DNA of 64,000 nt from Peromyscus leucopus (lineage: Eukaryota; Chordata; Mammalia; Rodentia; Cricetidae). The stretch covers positions 30,586,504 through 30,650,503 of the forward strand of contig NC_051075.1 in NCBI RefSeq assembly GCF_004664715.2, in the 5' to 3' direction. The position numbers and the translations under genes are program-made. Numbering within the stretch: the stretch's first letter is position 1; the number at the start of each line of letters is the position of its first letter. The notes under the pieces are model-generated. The model saw nothing but the letters and a program-made list of their open reading frames with translations. It searched no databases and was not told the DNA's origin. Below, in pieces: positions 35,640 to 48,710 of this stretch.

Positions 35640-36060
35640 TTTTTTTTTTTTAAATGAGGTCTTACCCATCCACTAGGCACACTGGTTTTGATATTGTTTG
35701 TGTTTCCTTAAAGTTAATTTGATTAAAGATCTTATCAAGGGCTAGGCTGTTAGGGATGGGATCAGAACAGACATTCTTAGGACACTTGGTTGCATACTGT
35801 CTGAATATAGCTCTCCTGTGGCCCAGCAGTTCTCCTACAAGGATTACTATAAAAGGAAAGACCATGGGTCTTTGTGTCTCTGCTGCTTCTTGTTCTAAGA
35901 TGTGTTGCCTTCCCCAACACTTTCTCTTGACACTGCTGTTCTCCACACAGTCTGCTCCAGACAAATGAAAGCGCCCACATCAGAACTGAACTACTGATGG
36001 AGGAATTTGTCCAGGGAATCTGCCAACTGTGAGGCAAATGTACTTCATTTCCATCAGTAG
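35640..36060 (-). other. Possible retrocopy with poly-A tail, unidentified
   Basis: On the minus strand a mostly open stretch (start at 35964, 100 codons to 35662) ends about 10 bp before an A-run (T on the plus strand, 35640-35652, continuous with the B1 target duplication). Upstream to about 36060 another frame is also open. A message-like segment ending in poly-A suggests a processed retrocopy, with the B1 later inserted into its tail. I do not recognise the protein, see no start context, and found no target duplication. It may be chance. Confidence 0.25.
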
Positions 36061-36229
36061 CATGCCATGGATAATTTCATATGATCAACCCAAACTAATT
36101 AATAAACTAGACATGCCTGTAAAAATTCTCTATTACTGAACATATATAGCTCTTCTGTTTCAGTTTTATCCCTTGTTAACACAATAACATAAAAATAGAT
36201 ACTAACTCTGAACCAGAAAAGAATCAATG

Positions 36230-36378
36230 CTCTAGTCAGCTATTTTGTGTTAAGATGAAATACTATAGGCAATTAATCTATGTTAGGAAAGATTTATTTT
36301 GTTTTTTTGTTTTCAGAGATTTCATACCATAGTTAGATGACTCCTCTATATTTCATCCTGCAGTGAGCTAGAAAGAGG

Positions 36379-36452
<74 letters not shown>

Positions 36453-36560
36453 GAATCGGTGAAAAATATAAAAGGGTGTTTCTCACTTTCTTACTAAGGC
36501 AGACTTACAATGACCCACTTCTAACAAGGCTGTGCTTCCTTGTAGACTATTCAGCTCAGA
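36230..36560 (-). mobile_element. Rodent medium-reiterated repeat, weak third copy, with GA microsatellite
   Basis: Diverged similarity to 29435-29755: GTTAGGAAAGATTTATTTTG near 36283 and CTTCTAACAAGGCTGTGCTT near 36519, in the expected order. Interrupted by (GA)n at 36372-36446. Confidence 0.4.
36372..36446 (+). repeat. GA microsatellite
   Basis: About 75 bp of (GA)n with a few AAAG interruptions. The length suggests polymorphism. Confidence 0.97.
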
Positions 36561-39500
36561 GCTCATCTCTTGATTATTAACCCATTCTTTGGGAACCATG
36601 ACTACAAGATGAGAGAAGAAAAGAAGCCAGTTTTGGACACTATAATTCTCAGTAATGAGAACTTGAGTTTTGTTCAATAGAAATCATTCCACAGACATAC
36701 TAAGGAGAGAATATATGTAAGGGAAAAGCTGAAGATACAAATTTCAGCTGCTTAGGCATTTCAGGCAGCTCTAATAGAGCAATAAACTGGAAAGACAGCT
36801 TTGTTGCTTCATGTATAGGATTTCCTTTTTTTAATTTGACAGTTTTTGTTTTGATTTGTTTGTTTCCTTTTGTTTTATACCCTTGAGCACATTAAAAAAA
36901 TGTGTGTGTAACTCAGTTTTATGAAGGCCATAGCTCTCTAAAGCAAAAATCTAACTTTATATTCTAAGCCACATTCTTATCTGAAGATATAAATCTCCCA
37001 AAATATCTACATTGAAATCAGTAAATTAAAGTGAAAATGTCAATGAGACTACCAGAATTGTTCAGCTTGCCACAATTTTCTGTACATAAATGAGTGTGAC
37101 CTTTACAATAGAAGTGCTGTGGTCATTGCTCACTATTATTTAATATTTCTTCATGCATTTAAATATTAACAAACTACTTACATCATGATTGAAGTCAACT
37201 AGGATCTCTCCAGTTTTTTTTTTTCCCTCAACAGCCTTGGATCTGGAATCACTCCAGTAGTCCTTAACCATGAGTGTTGCCTTGGAGACATTTCAGTCCT
37301 CCTGAGTGGAGTGTGAGCTGATAAACTTGCCATCACATTTTGCCAGCACTGAAACTGTTACCAAGGGATGATGAGATTTATCCAGAGCCAGAGTGCTAGT
37401 CATTGACTGCTTGGCTGAAAATTATGCTTCAGATGCCTGATTCTTAACCCAGTTGGCTGTGTAACATCCCTTGAGAATATTGGTGCTAAAAGATTCAGGC
37501 TGTTTCAATTTACTCTTTTAATTAAAACACAGAACTGGAGGAGAAACAAAGGAAAGAGCGAGAGAGAGAGAGTAGGGTTTAAAATATCTTCTACCCCCCC
37601 CCAAGTATTCTTTGTTACAATTTTGCATTTAGGCTCTACCAACATATCTCTGAACAAATGTCACTTTTTCTTTTTCATTATGTAATATGCCACATTTATG
37701 GGCTCTGAATGGTCCTTAACTCCACACAACATCAGAAGTAACACATAATTCCAGGCACTGACATCTAGAAAATGCTACACATGGAGTTACTTCATTATAT
37801 TCCCTCATTTATAGTGAGAAGTTGTAGATTAAAGAATCCATCAACAGCTCTTTTTTATCGAGCACAGTGTTCAGAATCTATTAAAAACAGGCCGTAATTT
37901 CAGAAGAAAAATAGAGAACTTGCTTTATGATAATAATGTTGCTATATGAGGCAAACAACAAAACTCTCAGCATCACTGAGATTTATGCATTTAAAATTGG
38001 ATCTCTTCCCAAAGGAAAAGTAAATCTATCGCAGCTTTAAAAGGAAGTTTGAATTGTTTTATTTTTCCATTGTCTCATTGAATAAATAGAAGGCAATTCC
38101 ATATTAATCTTTAAATATTAACAGGACAAGTATGCTCCTTAAACCACCAGTATCTTGCAGTCTGTACATGTGGAGACCCAAAGATAAAAGAGTCACATGA
38201 AAGTAGAAGAGATAATGTTCAGAAAGAAAAGCCCAGAACACGGGGATTTGTTGTTCAATGAGCACAGGATGTGGCTTTGAAATTTGGGCAAAATGTGTTT
38301 TTTCTAGATTATTTTAAGCACAACAAAAATAAATTCATTTAAAGGGAAGAGTGAACCAATACACCCTCGGGCAGAAATTAAATGAAATACGGTGAACACA
38401 TGATGATTTATTTCTCTGGCCTATTTACATTTTGTGTGTTGTTAGTGTTTTGAACATGTTCTTGAGAAGCTTATGTGTTAGAAACTTGCTGTTCATTTTT
38501 AGATGTTGATGGTGATTGGCAATGAAACCTTAGGCAGTAGGTAGACTAGTTTTATACAGTGGTGGAAACAATCACTTAAACACTTCTGTTTCTTTGCCAT
38601 GATCTGTCCTCTGCCAGATCCAGACACAGGAAGAATATCTCATGCTCTCAAGATATGAACAATTCATATATGCAGGAAATAAATATGTCTCAGTTATAAG
38701 TTACTGTGTCCTAGAATTTAAGATAGTCATACAGTATTTAGAACATAGATTACTACCCCAGGCATAGACCTGCTGCTTGTCAATATTTATTCTCCAATTT
38801 AATTGAGCTAGAGAATCTTGGACAAACTACTTATCCATTGCTAGTTAAACATTGCATTAAATAATTGAAAACGTTAATGTATGTTTTAGATGTCTTTTTA
38901 AACATAAGTTGACTTAACTCATAAGCATCTGTAGGTAAATGTATTAAACTAGTACTGAGTTCATGTTAAATATCCAGTGTGAAATGTGATGATAACGTTT
39001 TAAATAATGTAATTGTGCCCTATTAAGAAATTTCATCATATATATTATATATGTAATTATATATTATATTATAGGATAAGAGAACTATGAAATATATATC
39101 CTTGGTATTCATTTTAATCAGTTAATAACAAGTTAATTGGGGTAAATTATATTCTTGATTGAATAAGGAACCGTAAACGATTAATAGTTGATTATATTAA
39201 TGATCAATGAAAAATAAAAACCTCTAAAAATATTAAAATAGTAGTCACTTATCCTAGATATGAAGCATGCTGCTCAAGGAAGTTATCTTATTTTCTCAGA
39301 TTGACAGCTATTCCTAACTGAAGAAAACACTGTCCTGGTTTACTGGATAGCAGGGGAGTACTTGTGCTCTTCTCCCTGTGTTGAGGATGGCCAGAAACCT
39401 ACCTGTTGGGATACCAGAAAAAAAAAAAAAGTGCTCCACTTTGGGAAATACAGGTTGCCATGTACAGGCAGTAGGATTCTAGGATACCAGGGAGGATGCA

Positions 39501-40304
39501 GGGATTAGTACAGCAGTACAGCAGTGGGGATTGCTAGGGTACAGCTGGTAGCTGAGTGCACACAGCTGTGCAATGCAGATGCTAGTTATCAGTTAACATG
39601 AGAACATACATAGAAACATACAGACTACTATTAAACTACATTTAGAGGGGGCACAGATCTTAGAGAAGCCACAGGATCCTCCTTCCTGTTTCTGATGTCC
39701 CTTCTCCCTTGAGAGTAGCAACTGAGGGGCCACAAATACATATCTGAGCCAGCTGTTATGTGTAAGCAGAGGTGAACTTAGAAGAAAAGCGTCTTATTCC
39801 TTAATACACCTTAGCTTTTCTCCATACAGTTTAATGCCATCTGGTGTAAGCCAAAAATATTTAAAAGGTCAAGTACCATTTTCATAGAGCATGGTGAATT
39901 TGGAGTAGGGTAATACATCAATGAAAAGTATATTGTTGCAATCACATAAAGTCTATTTATGAAAATTCCATACTTTTCTTACTTGTCCTAAATTACATTA
40001 AACATTTCATGCTAGTATGAAGTATAGAAAGACTCAGGGATTGATAAATTAACAAATTGTGTAAGTAGAAAAAAAACAACTCCTAAACTTAGAGGCTCTA
40101 CAGTAATAACCAAACTGATACTGTATTAAATATAATATTTAATTGATAAAATTGATAAATTTTGTAGATATATTTTATTAGTCTAATATATAATAAACCT
40201 AATCATGTTACGTTATACTAATTGTCTCAATAGAAACCTTTTAACTGTACAAACATTTAAGTATTATTCACTACATACTAAGATTTCTTTTATTTATATA
40301 TTTT
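36561..40304. other. Longest repeat-poor stretch; no gene seen
   Basis: About 3.7 kb with no recognisable SINE, LINE or LTR apart from short GA, C and A runs. No long open frame on either strand. At 37215-37250 a T-run, then CCCTCAACAG looks like a 3' splice acceptor, but no open exon follows. Two X-box-like motifs lie at 37276-37289 (GTTGCCTTGGAGAC) and 37357-37368 (GTTACCAAGGGA). Absence of repeats over this length, in a window otherwise full of them, makes it the best candidate for functional non-coding DNA. A GC-richer part at 39340-39760 might be an unrecognised LTR. Confidence 0.4.
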
Positions 40305-40451
40305 TCTTTTTTTAAATTGAAAATTGGTTTGTCATACAATATATTCTGATTATGGTTCCCCTATCCCATTGTCTCCCAGTCATTCCCACCCACCAAATCT
40401 GCACCCTTTCTTGCTCTCTCTCATTTAGAAAGCAACAAGGCATCTAAAAAG

Positions 40452-40454
<3 letters not shown>
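40305..40454 (-). mobile_element. LINE-1 3' UTR fragment
   Basis: Reverse LINE-1 tail: T-rich start, then CAATATATTCTGATTATGGT, CCCATTGTCTCCCAG and the CTTTCTTGCTCTCTCTCAT block, typical of the old rodent LINE-1 3' end on the opposite strand. Confidence 0.55.

Positions 40455-40536
<82 letters not shown>
40455..40536 (+). repeat. CA then TA compound microsatellite
   Basis: (CA)n about 40455-40495 followed directly by (TA)n about 40496-40536. Confidence 0.97.
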
Positions 40537-40541
<5 letters not shown>

Positions 40542-41555
40542 AGGCCAAGATTTCTCAATTCACTGGTTAACTTCTATTCACTCCTTCTTAGTTTCCAATT
40601 CTTACAAAAAATAGTTTCTCAGAGGCTTTAGGATGAGCTAATTTACTAGTCAACCTTATATAATCCCAATCCACTTAACATTTTTTTAAAGACTCACACA
40701 GACAAGCATGTGACTCAGTTCTAAGCCACAGACTGGGGTACACAGTTGTTGAGAAAGCACACGTGGCATCTTTGACAATGTGAGGTGACAAAGAATTTCC
40801 ACTAAATTCCAAACGTAGATATGTGTCACCAGGACAGCTGCTTGCCAACAAAAGTGATAGAGGAAGAGTAGACTGTATTCAGGAGTGCATTCAATATCAG
40901 AATGAACATGTTGCCAATGAGTTTCACATCCCTTGATAAAAAGAACAAGTTGAGTAGCAACACACAGATCTATCATTAAGAGCACTGAGAAAAAAATCAC
41001 TATCCTTATGCTCTCTAAATTTTTGGAAAGCATTTCTTAAGAAATCTGTTCTGAGATAGTGGAACCCTTAAGACTTTCTCACTTAAAATACCATGTATTT
41101 CCTTCTAACAGCAAAGGACCATGACAAGTATAAAGTGAAGATACTGCAATCTGTGAGGGTTTAATAATAAATTCTGTCATGGATGAATGGCTAAGGAGGA
41201 GAGGTAGCACAAGAGAGCAAGAGGTGTCCAGGTCATTTTTACCATCACTGTCATGTACTCATAGCCAACATGATGGCATAAGGTCTATTCTTGAGCACCA
41301 TGACATAGTCATCTCTCTTGTGGACTCTTATGCCAGCCCTCTTCCCAAGAGGATGAAGGTGTACAGTTAACTTTGGGTGACACATTCAAACTGCAGCAAA
41401 TGATGGAGATCCTCTTCTTTACAGTTAGGAGAAGCTCATTTCCCTGTGCTGAACAGAGCACAGATGGTCAGAAGGTGTGTCTGATACAGAGAAGTTCTAA
41501 AAAGGAAGGGAGGAAGGCTCAGAGAAGATGACTGAGCATCAAAAATTCATTATGA

Positions 41556-41558
<3 letters not shown>
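40537..41558. other. Unassigned sequence
   Basis: A 115-codon minus-strand frame (41033-40686), rich in leucine, valine and cysteine, shows no known domain. I do not call a gene. Confidence 0.35.
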
Positions 41559-41603
<45 letters not shown>

Positions 41604-41606
41604 TGT
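41559..41606 (+). repeat. GT microsatellite
   Basis: About 21 GT units ending TTTGTGT. Confidence 0.97.
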
Positions 41607-41712
41607 AAGAACATGGACATGGACATCAGAGGAGAACTTGTTGGAATCAGTTCTCTCTACCTTGTGAAGACAAAGGATCAGATTAAGTGTCAAGTGTTAT
41701 GACACTAAGGAC

Positions 41713-41716
<4 letters not shown>

Positions 41717-41745
<29 letters not shown>

Positions 41746-41762
41746 TCATCATCATCATCATC
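41717..41762 (+). repeat. AAT then ATC compound microsatellite
   Basis: About nine AAT units followed by about five ATC units. Confidence 0.95.
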
Positions 41763-43382
41763 TTATTAATTCATTCATACTTTTACTATCTTACATTGCT
41801 TGGAAAATATTACCTTGCTATGTAGCTAGGCTAGTCTTAGCCTTAGGTTATTTTGTTACTATTATAAGTACATTTAAGCCTGGATGATATGTCAATTACT
41901 ATATGTTGGTGCAGTCAAGAGAAACAGTAAACATGTGATGCATGAGCTTGCTGTGTATGTAATACAACATACTGCTTTACAGTAAGCATTTTTAGCAGAT
42001 AGAGGTAGTCTACCCTAAAATAAAGAAGTAACATACTAAGTGCATTATTGTGCACTGTTAACACACTTTTCTATTACATTATCATGTATTATGAACTCTG
42101 ACTGATTTTGCTGCTGTGTTTTCATATGATTGGCAACACTGTGTGTTTGTTTCTGCACCTGCACTACAAAGAGATAAGTAGCACCCTGCAATATAACATC
42201 AGAATACATACAATGTCGCAAGGCTATAGGAAGTTTTCAGCTCTACTTGACTTTAAGGGAACATCATTGTATACATTATCAATTATTTCCTGAAACCCAA
42301 CAAACAAAAACTGTATTGAAAAAATTAAATCTGTGAATTGAAGCTATAGTTTTCCTCTCTCCAACATATGAATGAATTTATGAAAATTATACAAATATCC
42401 TGTCTTGACATTCACCTTATATCACTGCACTGAAAAGAGTAACCATAAAAACAACAGTTTTAACCTATTTAAAGATTTTGAGCTGTGTTTATATTTATAT
42501 GTGTGACAAAAAACAAATGGTTTGTTTTATTATTTAATGATATACAGGCAATAGTATAGACACAGAATACAGTATTATATTGCATAATCATATACTGTTA
42601 CTGTAGAAACAGCAGTCTATTACCTGTTCGATTCTATAGCACTGTGACAGGAGTAATTTTCATACATTACTTTTCAAAAATTTAGAATATATTTGAATAC
42701 TATATTCTTGTCAATTGAGCTTTACAACATTTATGAATTTACAGATTATAGTTTTAAAGTTTTGGATATGATTGTGTATAATATATAAATTATATCACAC
42801 ACATAAGAACTAATACAAACATTATTTGTAGTATGTTTTCAAATACTATTTACTGAATTTGATATTATTAACATAGTATTAATTGATGCATAGTACAAAC
42901 TAAAACTTTCCTCATGTTATTTCTAACATCATCCCATGTTGCATGTGCTCCAGATAGTTATGATTACAGACAAACATAAACTTAATTAAAACATCAGGAT
43001 ATTTACTTTGTGATAGTTTTGTAAATCCATTACATGGTTTTGTAGTATGTACTTCATAGATAATAATATTGTGCCACTATGTCAAAATACTGGACTTGCC
43101 TGACATTAGTTATATAATTTATTTTCAGTAGAAAATTAAGTTTCATTCAAAAACTTCGAGGGCAAGTTTAATATGCATAGTTCTTTTTTCTACTACTTGA
43201 TTTTTAATAGTCAAATTCAATCGAACAACATATTAATAATGAAGGCTCCAATCCCTGATCCAAATACAAAAATTAAAAAACTTTGCAAAATCTAAAACTT
43301 CTTATGTAATAATAAGACACCTCTAGGTCATTTTACTCCACCTGATTTTCTATAACAGGTTGCATTAAAAATGCATATGTGC
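41763..43382. other. AT-rich sequence, no gene seen
   Basis: Nothing recognised in about 1.6 kb of AT-rich DNA. Confidence 0.4.
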
Positions 43383-43530
43383 AGGGGAAAGGTTGGGAAT
43401 GCCTTTAATATCAGCACTTGGGAGGCAGAGCTAGGCAGATCTCTGTGAGTTCAAGGCCAGCCCTCTACAGAGGGAGATCTAGGACAGCTCCAAAACTACA
43501 CAGAGAAACCCTGTCTTGAAAAAAAAAAAA
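43383..43530 (+). mobile_element. Old B1 SINE, diverged
   Basis: B1-like from GGAATGCCTTTAATATCAGC to CACAGAGAAACCCTGTCTTG and an A-run, of a different subtype (CTAGGACAGCTCCAAAACTA instead of the AGGAAAGGCGC type). Approximate flanking repeat AAAATGCAT(A)TGTGCA on both sides. Confidence 0.85.
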
Positions 43531-45126
43531 ATGCATGTGCACTGAAATTATTTCACATATCATCTTCATTAGTGTAAAATATAAACCTACATGAATACCA
43601 TATAAAAATACTATATACAAGGTTGTATCTGTAATTAAGTGCTTTCAGTATTTGTAAATAAAATTAACATTTAAATACAAAGAGATGTATGTGACAATAT
43701 TCACAATTCCCAAGAATCATTCCATTGACTAATATAAACTTTTGTCTTTGGAATGAAAATTTTATACATTTTTTTCATTCATACAATCTTTCTGTTGAAT
43801 ATAATTTGAATAAATCAATTAAAATCATTATCATATTAGATTATGGGTATTTATTTACTTTAAATCGTTTTCCATTTCCAAATTCTGAGCTTTGTTTATA
43901 TATAGAGATAGATAGATGTTAGATAGATAGATAATAGATGTTTTATTAGGTATGGTTTTAGCATGCATTTAAAATTACTTTCTCTGTAAAGGTTTTGTAT
44001 GTGTGTGTGTATGTTCATATATGTGTATGTATATGGTTATGTGTGTGTGTTTGAGCATGTGTATGTCTGTGTGTCTCTATGTGTATATTTGAGTGTTCTG
44101 TGAGTATTTGTTTAAGTGTGTGTTACAGCTACAAATATTATAACTCAAGAACACATTTGTAGCAGCACTTGAGAGAAGTCTTAGAAGTTACAAGTTAGAA
44201 AAATATCTAAATATAATTTGGAAGTCAAAAAAAAAAAAAAAAAGCCAAGCATGTTCTAACACTTTGTTGTATGTGAAACATTCTGTACTGAGACAACAGG
44301 AATAAGTTAAAATTAAGATGTTTAAAGTAGCAAACTGATCGCAATGACAATTAAGTAGAGATTGTGAAGTAACTCGGTCTTGTGTTTTACAAATGAGGTC
44401 CATAATGAGGAGTTAACTGTTAAACCACCTGACTAGTGAAAAGGACAGAACTAGAATCGCATTGTTCCATTGTCATGGGTTTACCTGTCTTTCACAACAA
44501 CTCTGAGCCACATCACCCTGCAAAGATATCCTCAAGTGTCTTCATTAACCTACCTGCTACATTTTAAAGCCAGTGGAAATATCATAGGGTGCACAGCACA
44601 GTGGAAAGCCAGTCCTTTCTCTTCTTATGGTGTCTGATAATGTTTTCTCAAATATATTATTCTTTTAGAATTGCATACACGTATTCAATGAAATATAATA
44701 TCTGTCTCATTTTCTAGTACAATTCCCTCTAGATATTTGACATAAATGTTTCTCAAATTTATATCCTCCTCCTTTTTTTTTTTTTCTTTCCTCTATTTTT
44801 AAGATTCTACTAAATCCAATTACTGGTACCCATATGTGTAAGGATGTAAGTTTGGCCAATGGTCCATGGGGAACCTAAAATGGACCATACCAATGAGAAA
44901 ATTAATTCTCTCACCCCTAGCAGATATCAATTGTCAATTGTTTTTAAGTTAGGCATATTGCTTTGTTATCTCCTTGCCAACCCATTCTGCAATTTTGGCT
45001 CTTCAGCATGTATAAGTCTTGTGCAAGGACAATGACTGTAATTCATGTGCTAAAAGGTCATATTGTCACTCTGCCTTCTAAATATCTATGTTCATATTCA
45101 TAGACCTTTGTAGCTGAAAGTTTTCC
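43531..45126. other. AT-rich sequence with small simple repeats
   Basis: Contains GATA units (43903-43934), a loose TG-rich tract (44000-44120) and an A-run at 44228-44243. No gene recognised. Confidence 0.45.
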
Positions 45127-45477
45127 TGTGTTCTGGCCTGCTGGTGGTCAGAACAGATCTCTCCCACTTGCTTCCCCCAAGTAAACACACAGAGGCTTAT
45201 ATTGATTAAAACTGATTGGCTATTAGCTCAGGATAACTACTGACTAGCTCTTACACTTAAACTCAGCCCATTTCTGTTAATCTATGTGTTGCCATGTGTT
45301 CTACAGCTTTACCTGTGTTCCATTACATGCTACTCCCTGAATGGCAGGCTGATGTCTCCTAACTCAGCCTTCCTCTTCCCAGAATTCTCCTTTTCTGCTT
45401 ATCCCACTTATACTTCCTGCCTGGCTACTGGCTAATCAGCATTTTATTAAACCACTTTACAAAAGAATTGTTCCACA
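45127..45477 (-). mobile_element. LTR-like element, likely endogenous retrovirus solo LTR
   Basis: On the minus strand it begins TGTGGAACAATTCTTTTG, has an AATAAA signal near its start (TTTATT on the plus strand, 45443-45448), and ends GGCCAGAACACA, giving TG...CA termini. It includes the widespread block GGCTGAGTTTAAGTGTAAGA. I recognise it as a common muroid LTR-type repeat. No matching target duplication was found, so the edges are approximate. Confidence 0.5.
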
Positions 45478-47362
45478 GCAGACCTTGGCTGCTCTAAACC
45501 TTGGTCAAAGAAATTTGTTTGCTGTAGACAATTGTTAATGGAGAAATGGATTGCTGATCAAAGGGTTGAGAGTAAGAGAATGAGTGCTCTGTCACAAACA
45601 GGAGTAGTATACTATCCTTACCACTAAGACTCAGGAAACATTAAGAAGAGGAGACAGAGAGAATGTTAGAACTGAAAGATGGGGAGGTAAGTAGTGAAAT
45701 GTCTTTTTATCATGACATGGAATTTGTAATCATACATTCACAGCACCTGACCAACACAAGATCATGAGAGTCTACATTCCAGCATAAGTGAAATAGACAG
45801 TGATCAATGCTGAAACTCATAACTGCTCAAAGCACTAAAAATAAAAGATTGAATACTCAGCCTTAAATTGGGTATCTTTGTTAACATCCCTTCTCTCTCT
45901 GCTTTTTTTCCCCTCAGGGTTTGAGAAACTTCATGGAAGAAAAGGAAAAAGGAATGTAACAGTCAGAGTAGAGAAGAATGTTGCTAAATGCTGTCCTTGG
46001 AGTATTCTGCAAAGTTATACTTATTTCTCTCCTACCTTGGCAATTTTTCAAGATTAAAAGTCTCTTAGGGGCATTAATTATGTCTATATGTCTTTTTGGA
46101 AGCTATAGGTCTACATCTAAATATGTAGCTCAAACCTCTCTGGGAGCAGTACATGATTCAGTGCAGGGTCAGATTGTGCCCCAGTGGAATATGAGTTTCC
46201 ACTAAAGGTAAACATGTAAAAGAAACTCCACCAGCCAAACCTGGAAGTTGACTTTACCTCAGCTGTTATTTCCTATTAGTTCTACTTGAATCATCTGCGA
46301 TGTTCACATTTTTCCATTATCAGAATTGCTTGCCCCTCCCCCACCTAACTCACAGAAAAATAGAAACATCACCAAACAGTGCTGTGGCCTTATATTGTTT
46401 TTCAAGCATACCAGGCTACTTCCCAGTTAAATGATGTAATTATGCATATTAATTGATCTACACTTGTCCTAAAGAGTGATGTATTAACCCCCGCTAGAGC
46501 CCTTTCTTTTTAAAGTGCAGCATATAATAAATCCCACAGTATCCTTGACAAGCAGTCTTGAGTCTAATTTTCTTCTTCCTTAGTTAATGCAAAAGCTAGG
46601 GGGAAAAAAGCCTTTACCTAGTCTGAATGAATTTCAGAGACTTGGGATATGCAGACCTCAGGGAATTTGCCTTAGGCTATGCTATCACAATTGCTCACAG
46701 ATACTAACATTACATTCAGGAGGCTTTCATCCTACAGCCCAACTTTTACTCATGAATAAATTATTAGATGTGTTTTATGAAATGCATAGATGTTTCTTAA
46801 AGAATAAAAATCTGAGTTTTGGCATACTTTAATTTACTGATATTTCTTTAAAACAATCCATTTTCATGTATATTTTTATTTATATAGAAATGACATAAAT
46901 TTAAACCAAGTATTTGCATATAGAAAGCATAGTATTATCAATGTTTTAATTTCAAATATATATTACATATACTTTACTTCACAGTATTCTGTAAATGAAG
47001 AAAATAAAATCTGTTAGATATTTAAGTATGTCTAGTCCTTTAAACTTTAAATTTCTTTGGATTAAAAAAATGTTTTAATAATGTCAAAAGACATTGACGT
47101 TAGTGTAATATAAAATACAATAGCCAATTAAACCATATATCTTTGACCGAATAATTATAAAACATAGTTGTTGAACACTTGTTTAACATTTATTTCAATA
47201 ACTATAAATAAGTTTCATGCTATCAAAGAGGAAGAAAGACATTATTTTCAAGAAAATAGGACTACATTTTTTCCTCCTTTCCCTCTTGTCTCTCCAACAC
47301 CTCTCAGGCTCTTCTTCCTCCCTCTCAAATTCATGGCCCTTTTATCTTCAATTTTATTGTTT

Positions 47363-47368
<6 letters not shown>

Positions 47369-47400
<32 letters not shown>
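47369..47400 (+). repeat. TG microsatellite
   Basis: (TG)n followed by degenerate TG/TA repeats to about 47470. Confidence 0.93.
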
Positions 47401-47404
<4 letters not shown>

Positions 47405-47818
47405 TGTGTATATAATATATGCATGTATAGTGTATATGTATATATGTGTGTGTGATATATATATATATGTCATGCTTAATAAGTTAAATATTATTGTTAA
47501 TATTGAAAACATAACACCAAATAAGCAGTTTCGTTTTAGTCAGTGCAAAATATCTTAGAAAGTAACCATGAACACAGGAGGGTTGTTTATAAGTGAGAAT
47601 GTGGTAGGGTTAAACATGAAATTTTAATATACAGAGCCATCAAACATAGTAAAGATTAAATGTTTCTATACAGAAAATCAGTAAAATCAAAACTAAAAAT
47701 CACTTTAAAAAGTATAATAATAAGAATACCTGAGTATAATGTTGTAATATCTATTTACTCATGATAAATTAATTATTTTGACATTTTTAAAATGATGCTG
47801 ATTCTATCATGAATTATA

Positions 47819-47825
<7 letters not shown>

Positions 47826-47892
<67 letters not shown>
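47826..47892 (+). repeat. TA then TG compound microsatellite
   Basis: (TA)n about 47826-47858, (TG)n about 47859-47888, then TA again. Confidence 0.96.
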
Positions 47893-47894
<2 letters not shown>

Positions 47895-48710
47895 TACCAA
47901 AAAACAAAATATATGAGCATTTAGACCAGAACTTTGATGCCTAATATTTTAGAAAAGTAATGTATGTTCTTTACAATGATATAAAACATATGAAAAGGCT
48001 TTGCCAATGCTTTCATTTTGGCTGCTGTGCTTCAGGAAAAGCTTCTACAGTCCATTAGCAAAGGTCGATTCACTCACCTGCCAGACTGTTCGTTATAGCA
48101 GGTGTTTATAGCGTCAGGCTTGAGAGTTCAATCAGGAAGACCTATTGGTTCATTTGTCCAGGAGCTGTTTTCACAAGCTGTCTGCTGTTTATTTACTGAC
48201 CACTGTCATAGTATTCAATAGTGAGTCCCTAATACGAGAGATATGTGACAAATGTAGAATAAATCGATCAGTTAAACTATAAAACCAAGACTTGCTTCAT
48301 CTGGATTCTTGTTTTAAATGGAAAATGAAATGCTTTCTATGATAAGTTTATGAACACAGTTATTAATAAATATTACATGAAAGCTTTAAGAAAAATCTGG
48401 TTTAAGAACTATATTTCAGAAAACGAATGATTTAGGGATATGCTCATCTTGTGAGAATTGTTTACCTGTAAACACCCTCATAGATATTGGCAATCATACA
48501 AATAAACTAAAATCTTTAACTAAACTCACATTGGATATAACGCATTTGTTTACTTCCTGATTTTGAGAAAAAGCAGACTGCTCTGGGAAAAATTCCAAGA
48601 AAGTGATCCATTGTGATTAGGTTTATGTGATAGGGTTATATTGTCAGCAGCATTAAGTTTGCTGCCTTAATTTTAAATGCCCTTTTTTGTCCTGTCCTAG
48701 TTAAGTTGTT

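Larger units (their letters stand above)
45478..48710. other. Mostly unique AT-rich sequence with microsatellites
   Basis: No exon recognised. An 81-codon frame at 46587-46832 is unsupported. Microsatellites: (TG)n near 47369-47400 and (TA)n(TG)n at 47826-47892. The interval 48000-48250 is GC-richer and repeat-free and could be conserved non-coding DNA, but nothing in the sequence proves it. Confidence 0.4.

Noticed and set aside
37214..37245. 3' splice acceptor-like signal (T-run, then CCCTCAACAG)
   Set aside because: No open exon or donor site follows at a plausible distance; such matches are frequent by chance. Kept only as a remark in the repeat-poor island.
40686..41033. 115-codon minus-strand frame with hydrophobic segments
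   Set aside because: No domain, no flanking gene signals, and of a length that occurs by chance in 64 kb.
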